From: CBFDCQ01 sp965603355
GTDB lineage: Bacteria; Hydrogenedentota; CAZGCA01; CBFDCQ01
Assembly: GCA_965603355.1 (NCBI GenBank)
Contig: CBFDCQ010000005.1
Span: 24,003 to 88,002 of the forward strand
Direction: 5' to 3'
Length of the DNA: 64,000 nt
This document shows positions 1 to 7,942 of this stretch, one piece after another; within the stretch, counting starts at the first letter, position 1, and each line of letters opens with the position of its first letter. The translations under genes were made by a program, and so were the position numbers. A model generated the notes under the pieces. That model did not search any database, was not told where the DNA came from, and saw only the letters and a list, made by a program, of their open reading frames with translations.

Positions 1-571
1 CTTCGGCGCGATGGAGCGAATGAAGGTTGACGCGTTCGATACAGTCTTGATCACGGGCATGGGGCCGGTCGGGTTGGGTGGCGTGATCAACGGCGTCTTC
101 CGAGGTGCGCGGGTGATCGCGGTGGTGCGTAACCCCTATCGCGCCAATCTCGCGAGGGAACTCGGCGCAGAAGCCGTCGTTGACCCTAACGACGAGGACG
201 CGCTGCAGCAGATTCTCGACCTCACGGGCGGAGTCGGTGTGGACAAGGCGATCGACTGCGCAGGGGATGCGTCCGCACAGCGGTTGATGATCGACGCGAC
301 ACGACGGCACGGTTCCGCCGCATTCGTCGGCGAGTCGGGCGCTTTGAGCATCAGGGTCAGCGACGATATGATCCGCAACGGACTGACGCTACACGGCATA
401 TGGCACTACAACCTGGGCGATGTGCCGAAGATTATGCAGGTCGTCCAGCGGTCGGGCGGGCTGTTGGACACACTGATCACCCATACGTTTCCGATGAGCA
501 AGGTCGAGGAAGCGTGGGAGCTGCAGATCACGCGCCGGTGCGGGAAAGTGATACTGCATCCCTGGGAGTAG
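1..571 (+). CDS. Zinc-type alcohol dehydrogenase (MDR family), C-terminal part, 5' end outside window
   Basis: The reading frame is open from the first bases of the window, so the gene begins upstream. What remains is the NAD(P)-binding Rossmann half of a medium-chain dehydrogenase/reductase: a GMGPVGLGG dinucleotide-binding loop, a following basic segment, DKAIDCAGD at the usual core strand, and a C-terminal segment ending GKVILHPWE. The N-terminal catalytic zinc domain is not in view, so the substrate cannot be named. It ends 17 bases before the first of three sulfatases, so it probably belongs to the same carbohydrate-degrading operon, perhaps oxidising a released sugar or polyol. The family call is secure; the substrate is unknown. 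Confidence 0.85.
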   Translation, partial: FGAMERMKVDAFDTVLITGMGPVGLGGVINGVFRGARVIAVVRNPYRANLARELGAEAVVDPNDEDALQQILDLTGGVGVDKAIDCAGDASAQRLMIDATRRHGSAAFVGESGALSIRVSDDMIRNGLTLHGIWHYNLGDVPKIMQVVQRSGGLLDTLITHTFPMSKVEEAWELQITRRCGKVILHPWE

Positions 572-588
572 TTCTCGGAGGTATCCAA

Positions 589-2073
589 ATGAGTAAGAAG
601 GTTGACCGACGTGACTTTCTCAAGAGTTCCGGGCTCGCCGCCGCGGCGATGGCGATGTCCGGCCGAGCGTGCTTTGCACAAGGGGCAGCGGGTAGAAGCG
701 ATGGGCCTCCTAACATCGTATTCATCATGACCGATGATATGGGTATCGGCGACACGACGGTGTACAACCGGGAATCGAAGGTCTCGACGCCGAACATGGA
801 GAAGCTGGCCGAACAGGGTACGGTCTTCACCGACGCTCATTCGCCGTCGTCAATGTGCACACCCACGCGGTACGCCTTGCTGACCGGGCGGTACTGCTGG
901 CGCACGTGGTTGTGGCGCGGTGTGTACGGCGGGTACAACCGGCCGCTCATCGACAAGGGCCGTATGACGATAGCGTCGCTTCTCAAGGATCGCGGATACG
1001 GCACCGCATGTGTCGGCAAGTGGCATCTGGGTATGAACTGGGGGCTGAAAGAAGGACGCCGGCCCGACGAAGACGGAGACTTCAGCCAGTCGAACATCGA
1101 TTTCTCGAAACCCATCACGGAAGGGCCGCTGGATCGCGGGTTCGACTACTTTTTCGGCACGTCCGGATGTACCACCGACGATCCGCCCATGTGCTTTATC
1201 GAGGACAACCGCGCGACGGTTATCCCGAGCATGATCTCTCCCATCGATCCCGCCAACGAAGGGCGGGAGCTGTATATGGCGCCTGGCTGGAAACATGAGG
1301 ACGCCGATATCGAGTTCACCAGCAAGTCCATTCAGTTCATGGAGAACCACGTCAAGAGCAGGCCGGACGATCCCTTCTTCCTCTATCTACCCCTATCGGT
1401 GCCGCATATCCCGTGGTACCCGCCGGATATGGTAAAGGGCAAGAGTGGGGCCGGCCCGCGCGGCGACCAGGTGGTCCTGGCGGACTGGAGCCTCGGCGAG
1501 ATCATGAAGGCGCTTGATCGCCTGAACGTCACCGAGAACACGCTGCTCATTTTCACCAGCGACAACGGGCCGCGCGCCGGGGTCCACGGGCACGAGTCGT
1601 CCTGGCACTATCGCGGAGAGAAGGGCGACCTCTGGGAAGGCGGTCACCGCATGCCGTTCATCGCACGTTGGCCCGCGAAGATCACCCTGGGAACAACCTG
1701 CGACGAGGTCACTTGTTTCACCGACATGCTGGCCACGTTCGCCGCGATCACAGGCGCGGAGCTTCCCAACAACGCAGGCGAGGACAGCTTCAACATTCTG
1801 CCCGCCCTGCTGGGCGAGAGACTTGACAAACCTATCCGCGACTCGCTCTTCCATCATAACGGCCAAGTGGCCTTTCGCCAGGGCGACTGGAAACTGATTC
1901 CCGGCATCCAGGGCAACGGTTCCAGCGCCGGACGGGGACGGAAAGCGTTGTTCAATCTCAAAGAGGACCCGGACGAGAAAAACAATCTCTGGGAGCAACA
2001 CCCGGAAGTCGTGGAACGGATGACGACTCTGCTGAAACAACAGATGGAGCAGGGGTACAGCCGGCCGCTTTGA
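589..2073 (+). CDS. Tat-exported sulfatase (formylglycine type), first of three
   Basis: A 494-residue sulfatase of the alkaline phosphatase-like superfamily, hydrolysing sulfate esters. The start at 589 follows GGAGG (577-581); an upstream in-frame extension has no ribosome site and overlaps the dehydrogenase gene. The N terminus carries a twin-arginine signal (VDRRDFLK, then an Ala-rich stretch). Metal-binding Asp pair in MTDDMG near residues 49-50; the sulfatase signature is CTPTR with Cys90, the residue normally converted to formylglycine. FTSDNGP and GGHRMPFIARWP are the later metal and substrate motifs. It closely resembles the next gene, so the two look like a tandem duplication. The substrate is probably a sulfated polysaccharide, but the sequence does not say which. 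Confidence 0.95.
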   Translation: MSKKVDRRDFLKSSGLAAAAMAMSGRACFAQGAAGRSDGPPNIVFIMTDDMGIGDTTVYNRESKVSTPNMEKLAEQGTVFTDAHSPSSMCTPTRYALLTGRYCWRTWLWRGVYGGYNRPLIDKGRMTIASLLKDRGYGTACVGKWHLGMNWGLKEGRRPDEDGDFSQSNIDFSKPITEGPLDRGFDYFFGTSGCTTDDPPMCFIEDNRATVIPSMISPIDPANEGRELYMAPGWKHEDADIEFTSKSIQFMENHVKSRPDDPFFLYLPLSVPHIPWYPPDMVKGKSGAGPRGDQVVLADWSLGEIMKALDRLNVTENTLLIFTSDNGPRAGVHGHESSWHYRGEKGDLWEGGHRMPFIARWPAKITLGTTCDEVTCFTDMLATFAAITGAELPNNAGEDSFNILPALLGERLDKPIRDSLFHHNGQVAFRQGDWKLIPGIQGNGSSAGRGRKALFNLKEDPDEKNNLWEQHPEVVERMTTLLKQQMEQGYSRPL

Positions 2074-2119
2074 ACCCGCGCCTGCTGTGAGGAAAAGCGA
2101 TGAACAGATTGGAGGAGAT

Positions 2120-3571
2120 ATGAGCGGACATGGCACTTCGCGACGAGGGTTTCTGAGAACAGCGGGCGTGAGTGCAGCAGCGCTGGCGTTGCAGCGTTGT
2201 AGCAGAGTCAGGGAACAGGCACCCGCCGCACCTCCCGCAGGCACGCCGAATATCGTTTTCATCATGGCCGATGATATGGGTTACGGTGACACCACGGTTT
2301 ACAACGCGGAATCGAAGATCCCCACACCGAACATGGAGACGTTGGCGAAACAAGGTGTTATGTTCACCGACGCGCATTCGCCCTCCGCTGTTTGTACACC
2401 GACCAGATACGGCCTTCTGACAGGACGGTACTGCTGGCGCAGCCGGTTGAAGGAAGGCGTGTTCGGTGGGTACAACCGTCCGTTGATCGAGAGTGACCGT
2501 TTGACGGTTGCTTCCATGCTCAAACAACACGGGTACGGTACGGCGTGCATCGGCAAGTGGCATCTGGGTCTCGACTGGACGCTGAAAGAGGGGGCGGAAG
2601 GCGACAGGCAAGGAAGAAGAACTATCGATTTCACGAAACCCATACTCAGCGGACCGACAGACATTGGGTTCGACTATTACTTTTGCACGGCTGGCAACCC
2701 GACGGACGATCCGCCGGAACTGTTCATTGAGAACCATCGGATTGAGTACATGCAGCCGGAGTGGGAGCACGAAAAGGCCGACACAACGTTTACGGAAAAG
2801 GCTATCGGATTTATCGGCCGGCACGTGGCCACTGCGCCCGATAAACCCTTCTTTCTCTATTTCGGTGTTGCAGCGCCGCATATCCCGTGGCTGCCGCCGG
2901 ATTTCGTGAAGGGCAAAAGCCAGGCAGGACTCCGAGGCGACCAAGTGTTTCTCGCGGACTGGATTCTCGGCAGGATTATGGAGACGCTCGACCGGTTGAA
3001 CGTGAGCGACAATACGCTGCTCATTTTCACGAGCGACAACGGCCCTCGCGAGGGCGTGAACGGGCATAAGTCCTCCGGTAACCTGCGCGGTCAGAAAGGC
3101 GAGATCTGGGAAGGAGGTCATCGCGTGCCGTTCATAGCGCGATGGCCGGGCAAGATCAAGCCCGGCACGACCAGCGACGAAGTGACTACTCTTACGGACT
3201 TGATGGCGACCTGTGCGGCAGTTGTCGGGACGAGACTGCCCAACGACGCCGGCGAGGATAGCTACAACATGCTGCCGGCGCTGCTGGGTGATGAATTCGA
3301 TGCGCCCATCCGCGAGGCAACCGTGCACCACTCGGGCGCGGGCGTGTTCGCCATTCGCCGGGGCGAGTGGAAACTTATCCTCGGCGCCAAGCACGGCGGG
3401 TATCACGATGGGGGACCCGAGCCGGACGTGCCCGGGCAGCTGTACAACCTGGCTGACGACCCGTACGAAACGAATGACTTGTGGGATAAACGTCCTGAAA
3501 TCGTGGAGAACCTGACGAGGTTGCTCGAAAAGTACAAGAGGCAAGGTCATAGTCGACCGCTAACCGGTTAA
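2120..3571 (+). CDS. Tat-exported sulfatase (formylglycine type), second of three
   Basis: A 483-residue sulfatase, paralogous to the preceding gene along its whole length. ATG 2120 is chosen because GGAGGAG (2111-2117) lies just ahead; an in-frame GTG at 2087 would place this ribosome site inside the coding region. Twin-arginine signal TSRRGFL; a Cys at residue 27 could be lipidated, but the lipobox (LQRC) is poor. Catalytic motif CTPTR with Cys92 as formylglycine precursor, metal-binding MADDMG near residue 51, then FTSDNGP and GGHRVPFIARWP. Cys rather than Ser at the active site means a formylglycine-generating enzyme or anSME must be encoded elsewhere; none is in the window. Confidence 0.95.
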   Translation: MSGHGTSRRGFLRTAGVSAAALALQRCSRVREQAPAAPPAGTPNIVFIMADDMGYGDTTVYNAESKIPTPNMETLAKQGVMFTDAHSPSAVCTPTRYGLLTGRYCWRSRLKEGVFGGYNRPLIESDRLTVASMLKQHGYGTACIGKWHLGLDWTLKEGAEGDRQGRRTIDFTKPILSGPTDIGFDYYFCTAGNPTDDPPELFIENHRIEYMQPEWEHEKADTTFTEKAIGFIGRHVATAPDKPFFLYFGVAAPHIPWLPPDFVKGKSQAGLRGDQVFLADWILGRIMETLDRLNVSDNTLLIFTSDNGPREGVNGHKSSGNLRGQKGEIWEGGHRVPFIARWPGKIKPGTTSDEVTTLTDLMATCAAVVGTRLPNDAGEDSYNMLPALLGDEFDAPIREATVHHSGAGVFAIRRGEWKLILGAKHGGYHDGGPEPDVPGQLYNLADDPYETNDLWDKRPEIVENLTRLLEKYKRQGHSRPLTG

Positions 3572-3590
3572 CGATACGAGAGGATCTATC

Positions 3591-5261
3591 ATGAAAAGAC
3601 GCGACTTTCTGAAGGCGGCGGGTCTTAGCGCGGCATCGTTGGCGGTACCGGGATGTGTGAGCCGGAGTCGGGGCACTCCGGGCGGAGACAAACGTCCCAA
3701 TATCATACTGATTATGGCAGATGATATGGGCTACTCCGATATTGGCTGTTACGGCGGCGAGGTGTACACCCCCAACATCAACAGCCTGGCGGCCAACGGT
3801 GTCCGCTTCACCCAGTTTTACAACACCGCCCGTTGTTGTCCCACTCGCGCATCGTTGTTGACGGGACTATACCCCCATCAAGGCGGGATTGGCCATATGA
3901 CGCTCGAGGATGATGCGAGAAGGCAGGAATTCGATTATGGCTATCCCAGCTATCGCGGCTCGCTGAACCGCGAGTGCGTCACCATCGCGGAAGCGCTGAA
4001 ACCAGCGGGGTATCATACCCTCATGTCCGGCAAATGGCACGTGGGCACGTTCGAGGGGATGTGGCCGACCGATCGGGGTTTCGATCAGTATTTCGGGATC
4101 ATTCGCGGTGCCTGCAACTTCTTCAACCCATCGCCCGAAAGCCTCCTCGTCCACAACGAGCAGCGCATCAAGCCGGATGACAGTTTCTACACAACCGACG
4201 CGTTCACGGATTACGCGATCAGCTTCGTCTCTGACGCTTCCAAGGCCGACGACAACCCGTTCTTCCTCTATCTCGCGTACAACGCGCCCCACTGGCCGCT
4301 GCACGCCTGGCCGGAGGACGTAGCGAAGTACCGAGGCAAGTACAGGAAAGGCTGGGACGCTATCCGGGAGGAACGCTACGAGCGGATGATCAAAATGGGA
4401 CTCGTTAAGGAGAAGTGGGCTCTGTCCGATCGTGACGCACCGGCCTGGGAGGATGTGCCAGACGAGAAGAAGGACGAACTGGACTACCGCATGGCCATCT
4501 ACGCGGCGCAGATCGACCGCATGGACCAGAATATCGGTCGTCTGCTCAAGACACTGAAAGACCTGGGTGAACTGGACAACACGCTGATCATGTTTTTCGT
4601 CGATAACGGGGCGTGTGCGGAGGAGAATGATGAGAATGAGTTTTATGGCGGCGGTCCGGCCGAGCAACTGGGCACGAAAAGGGGATACTTCCTCACGTAT
4701 GGCCGCGGTTGGGCGAACGCTTCGAACACACCCTACCGGCGGTACAAACATTGGGTGCACGAAGGCGGTATAGCCACACCGCTGATAGCGCATTGGCCCG
4801 ACCGAATCAAGGACCACGGCACACTTCGACATGAGCCCGCACACCTGATCGACCTGATGCCCACATGTCTGGGATTGGCGGAAGCCAAGTATCCGAAACG
4901 CTACAACGGCTACAGAATCAAACCGCTTGAAGGCGTTTCGCTGGTGCCGGCTTTCATGAACAGGGCTCTGGACCGAGAAGCGATATACTTCGAGCACGAG
5001 GGGAACCGCGCAGTTCGCATGGGAAAATGGAAGCTCGTCGCCGCTCATAGAGAGCCCTGGCAGCTCCACGACATGGAGGCCGACCGCACGGAAATGCACG
5101 ACCTCTCCGGCAACCATCCGGACCTGCGCGCCAAGATGGTAGGCATGTACGAGAAGTGGGCCGAGCGCTGCGATGTATTGCCTTGGCCGGTGCGGCGAAA
5201 GCCCGGTTTTCGGCTTCCCAGAAGGGTCTATCCGAAAACTTACAAAGACTTGGGGATGTGA
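3591..5261 (+). CDS. Arylsulfatase, Tat lipoprotein-like, third of three
   Basis: A 556-residue sulfatase more distant from the first two and of arylsulfatase A type. Twin-arginine signal KRRDFLK is followed by LAVPGC, a reasonable lipobox with Cys22, so the enzyme may be a lipid-anchored Tat substrate. Metal site MADDMGY near residues 43-44; active-site CCPTR with Cys82 (first Cys) as the likely formylglycine precursor; FFVDNGA and a HEGGIATPLIAHWP block later. It begins 19 bases after the second sulfatase, after GAGAGGA, so the three form one transcription unit. Together they suggest stepwise desulfation of a sulfated glycan at the cell surface or in the periplasm. Confidence 0.95.
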   Translation: MKRRDFLKAAGLSAASLAVPGCVSRSRGTPGGDKRPNIILIMADDMGYSDIGCYGGEVYTPNINSLAANGVRFTQFYNTARCCPTRASLLTGLYPHQGGIGHMTLEDDARRQEFDYGYPSYRGSLNRECVTIAEALKPAGYHTLMSGKWHVGTFEGMWPTDRGFDQYFGIIRGACNFFNPSPESLLVHNEQRIKPDDSFYTTDAFTDYAISFVSDASKADDNPFFLYLAYNAPHWPLHAWPEDVAKYRGKYRKGWDAIREERYERMIKMGLVKEKWALSDRDAPAWEDVPDEKKDELDYRMAIYAAQIDRMDQNIGRLLKTLKDLGELDNTLIMFFVDNGACAEENDENEFYGGGPAEQLGTKRGYFLTYGRGWANASNTPYRRYKHWVHEGGIATPLIAHWPDRIKDHGTLRHEPAHLIDLMPTCLGLAEAKYPKRYNGYRIKPLEGVSLVPAFMNRALDREAIYFEHEGNRAVRMGKWKLVAAHREPWQLHDMEADRTEMHDLSGNHPDLRAKMVGMYEKWAERCDVLPWPVRRKPGFRLPRRVYPKTYKDLGM

Positions 5262-5395
5262 CCGCGTAATGGCGACGTCTGTCGAGGTTCAGGAAGTTAC
5301 CGAAGCTGCCTCAGTCGTGACGGATGAACCTTTTGTCCCCACTGGTCGTACTAAATCAGGGAAACCAGAGGGAATAGCAGGAGGAGGAACTGATA

Positions 5396-6460
5396 ATGAC
5401 GCGGAAACGCAGGGTGATTAAGGAGATGCGCCGCAGAGCCTGTCTTTGCGGGCTGCTCGTTGTTCTTCTGTGCGCGATCCCACAACTGGCCGGATCGGCG
5501 GCGCGGCGAGTTCCGGCAGGCAGGCAACTCCTATCTCTTCTGAGGCGAGCGGATCGGCAGTACCTGGACGAATTCACGCTGAAGTGTCGCGCGGTTTACC
5601 CTTATAACCCGAGGCGGGGCTTTCCGTGCCGAGTTTTGCGCCAGCTCACCGCCACGCGTAGTGGCTACTCGTTGGTCACTGAGTCCGCCTTCGTGAAACA
5701 GCTCTTCCCGCTGGGAGATCCGAGGGGAGGGCGTAAGGTTGACACGATATCTCGTGACGGTCGAGAGTACATTGGCCTCAAGATAGAGATCCTGACTCTG
5801 CATGAACCCGATTTCGTGGGGGTTCTCGAGAGGGATGATCTCGAAGTCGTCGTCGAGGATGACGGTGCGTTGTCTCGCGACCCGAAGTCGACTGGCGGTT
5901 TCCGAGTGGCCCACCTGGCCATTCCGGATCCAACCAAGGGTCTCAGGACAACCGAGCACCTTCTGGCGCTTCTGACGGCGGGCCGCGATTTCTCCAGGCG
6001 CATCAAGAGAATCAGCGGCGTCCGCGAAGGGGAGGACGGTCTGCTACACTGCACCGCTGACGGAACCGCCTACAACAAGCCCTGCAAATGGGAGCTCGTC
6101 GTGGAACCGCGTGCAGGGTATCTCGTGCGCCGCGCTCGCGCCTGGGCTCCCAACGGTTTTGAGTACTTCAACATCGAGAATAGCGGCACGAAGCGGTTTG
6201 GCAAAGTCACATTCCCTGCTGAAGCAACCTTTTGGGCGGGCACTTTCCCTGATCGCCGCGACGCAGTGAGGCACAAGTATGAAGTTACTTTCACGTCCTA
6301 CAAGGCTGCGGCGGATGCTGAACTGATCAAGCGTACCCGAAAGGTTCTTCGTCAAGAGATTCCGGTAGGAACGGAGGTAACCGATTTCCGAAGCGGCGAG
6401 CAAAATCCCCAGCCTTATATCGTTGGCGAGCCCAAGCGGAAACCTGCACGCGCAAAGTAA
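5396..6460 (+). CDS. Exported protein of unknown function (354 aa)
   Basis: The start at 5396 follows a strong AGGAGGAGG (5379-5387). A basic N terminus (MTRKRRVIKEMRRR) followed by a hydrophobic segment (LCGLLVVLLCAIPQLAGSA) is a typical secretion signal. The rest looks like a beta-rich periplasmic protein in the style of LolA-like or DUF1571-like families: a short helix LLRRADRQYLDEFTLKC after the signal, then alternating strands. No catalytic motif is recognisable. It lies 134 bases after the sulfatases and could be a separate unit. The family assignment is a guess; only the export signal is clear. Confidence 0.75.
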   Translation: MTRKRRVIKEMRRRACLCGLLVVLLCAIPQLAGSAARRVPAGRQLLSLLRRADRQYLDEFTLKCRAVYPYNPRRGFPCRVLRQLTATRSGYSLVTESAFVKQLFPLGDPRGGRKVDTISRDGREYIGLKIEILTLHEPDFVGVLERDDLEVVVEDDGALSRDPKSTGGFRVAHLAIPDPTKGLRTTEHLLALLTAGRDFSRRIKRISGVREGEDGLLHCTADGTAYNKPCKWELVVEPRAGYLVRRARAWAPNGFEYFNIENSGTKRFGKVTFPAEATFWAGTFPDRRDAVRHKYEVTFTSYKAAADAELIKRTRKVLRQEIPVGTEVTDFRSGEQNPQPYIVGEPKRKPARAK

Positions 6461-6643
6461 GGCGTGGAAAGAGCCGCATTACCGCCCGTACTGGGTCATG
6501 TCCGGACTTCTCTGGCGATTACCTCTATTCATCCCCATTTGCCTCCAACGCCGGCGCGCTGGAACCTCCCGGTTGCGGCTCCAGCCACCGATACAGTATG
6601 ATACAGCTAGAATGCAAGGTGGCCGCCGCGGAGGGCCCGTACC

Positions 6644-7942
6644 GTGAGAACACACGCCGGACTGAAGAACCTTTTCCTGGGATCGTCCAGTTTGAGGTTG
6701 GCCATCTTCGCTGTGTTCGGCCTCGTTGTCGCCCAGTGCGACGTGCAACCCAGCGCCCCACCTCCAACATCTAGCACGGGATTCTACGTGTGGCAGCGGG
6801 CGTGGTCAGATTCCGTGACGGACTCGCTACGGGTGGCGGCTTCGCAGGCGAGCAAATTCATGATACTCGCGGCCGAAATGGGCGCGGAGACAATCTCTCC
6901 CGACTGGGGAGTCCTGGCAGAGCTGGCAATTCCGGTGACTCTGGTCGTCCGCGTACCGGCCTCGCAGGCATCCCGCATCACAGGTGACCCAGCCGACGAG
7001 AGTGCTACTCTCCTGGCCGACACCATCCGCGACGCGCGGACCCGCGCTGAAAAGCGCGGCGTGACCGTTGCCGACGTTCAGATAGACTACGACTGCGCCA
7101 CTTCCAAACTGGCACAGTACCGGCGTCTGCTCGACGCCCTGAAGGAAGAACTCCGCGACACGCGCTGGTCAATCACGGTTTTGCCGACATGGTTGCGGGA
7201 CGATGCCTTCGCGCCGCTGGCATCCGCCGTTTCCTACTTCGTCTTGCAGGTTCACTCCCTTGAAAAGCCCACGACCGTGGACGCGCCTATGACGCTCTGC
7301 GATCCGGCCAAACTGGGGGCCTATCTGAATGCCGCCGGCGCCACAGGCGTCCCGTTTTTCGTCGCACTACCGACTCACGGGTACCACGTGGCGTTCGACC
7401 GAGACGGCCGGTTCGTCGCGCTCAGCGCGGAGGGCCCGATGCCGGCCTGGCCGCCCGAGTACACCGTCCGCGAGGTCACCGCAGACGCGAAAGCAATGGC
7501 GGCCGTAGTGCGGGGAATGCGCGATTCTCCTCCCGAGAACTGCCTGGGGATTGTCTGGTTCCGGCTTCCGGTGGAGACAGACGTTCTCAACTGGTCATGG
7601 CCGACGTTGCAGGCCGTGATGGAGGGCAGGGCGCCGATGGTCGAGTACAGCGCCGAGACGCGCGCTCCCGACCCCGGTCTGGTCGAAGTGTGGCTGGCCA
7701 ATACCGGAGAGGACAGCGCAGCAAGATTCGTCCGGATGGAGCTTCGTACATCCAATAGCGGTCTGGTCGCATACGACGTGCTTAATAGGTTCCGCGTAAT
7801 CCCATCCGGCAAAGATGACGTTGTAGTATTAGAGGGGCCTGCGCCGAAAGATTCGACGCCTATCATGATCGCGTGGTACCGGATGTCAGGTGAGAAGGAG
7901 GCCCGAGCCGTGCAAGTCGGGCCGGTGGAGGTGGTGAAATGA
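6644..7942 (+). CDS. DUF3142-like exported protein
   Basis: A 432-residue protein starting at GTG 6644, with GGAGGG upstream (6629-6634). An N-terminal hydrophobic segment (SLRLAIFAVFGLVVAQC) ends in Cys, but the residue before it is Gln, so lipid attachment is uncertain. GFYVWQRAW near residue 46, VQIDYDCATSKLAQY and ITVLPTW match my memory of the DUF3142 family, whose members look like TIM-barrel, glycoside-hydrolase-like proteins; no activity is established as far as I know. Its stop overlaps the start of the next gene by four bases (ATGA), implying translational coupling and joint function. Confidence 0.7.
   Translation: MRTHAGLKNLFLGSSSLRLAIFAVFGLVVAQCDVQPSAPPPTSSTGFYVWQRAWSDSVTDSLRVAASQASKFMILAAEMGAETISPDWGVLAELAIPVTLVVRVPASQASRITGDPADESATLLADTIRDARTRAEKRGVTVADVQIDYDCATSKLAQYRRLLDALKEELRDTRWSITVLPTWLRDDAFAPLASAVSYFVLQVHSLEKPTTVDAPMTLCDPAKLGAYLNAAGATGVPFFVALPTHGYHVAFDRDGRFVALSAEGPMPAWPPEYTVREVTADAKAMAAVVRGMRDSPPENCLGIVWFRLPVETDVLNWSWPTLQAVMEGRAPMVEYSAETRAPDPGLVEVWLANTGEDSAARFVRMELRTSNSGLVAYDVLNRFRVIPSGKDDVVVLEGPAPKDSTPIMIAWYRMSGEKEARAVQVGPVEVVK

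Noticed and set aside
5269..5421. Fifty-codon open frame between the sulfatases and the exported protein gene
   Set aside because: It runs past the strong ribosome site and start of the real gene at 5396 and has no ribosome site of its own.
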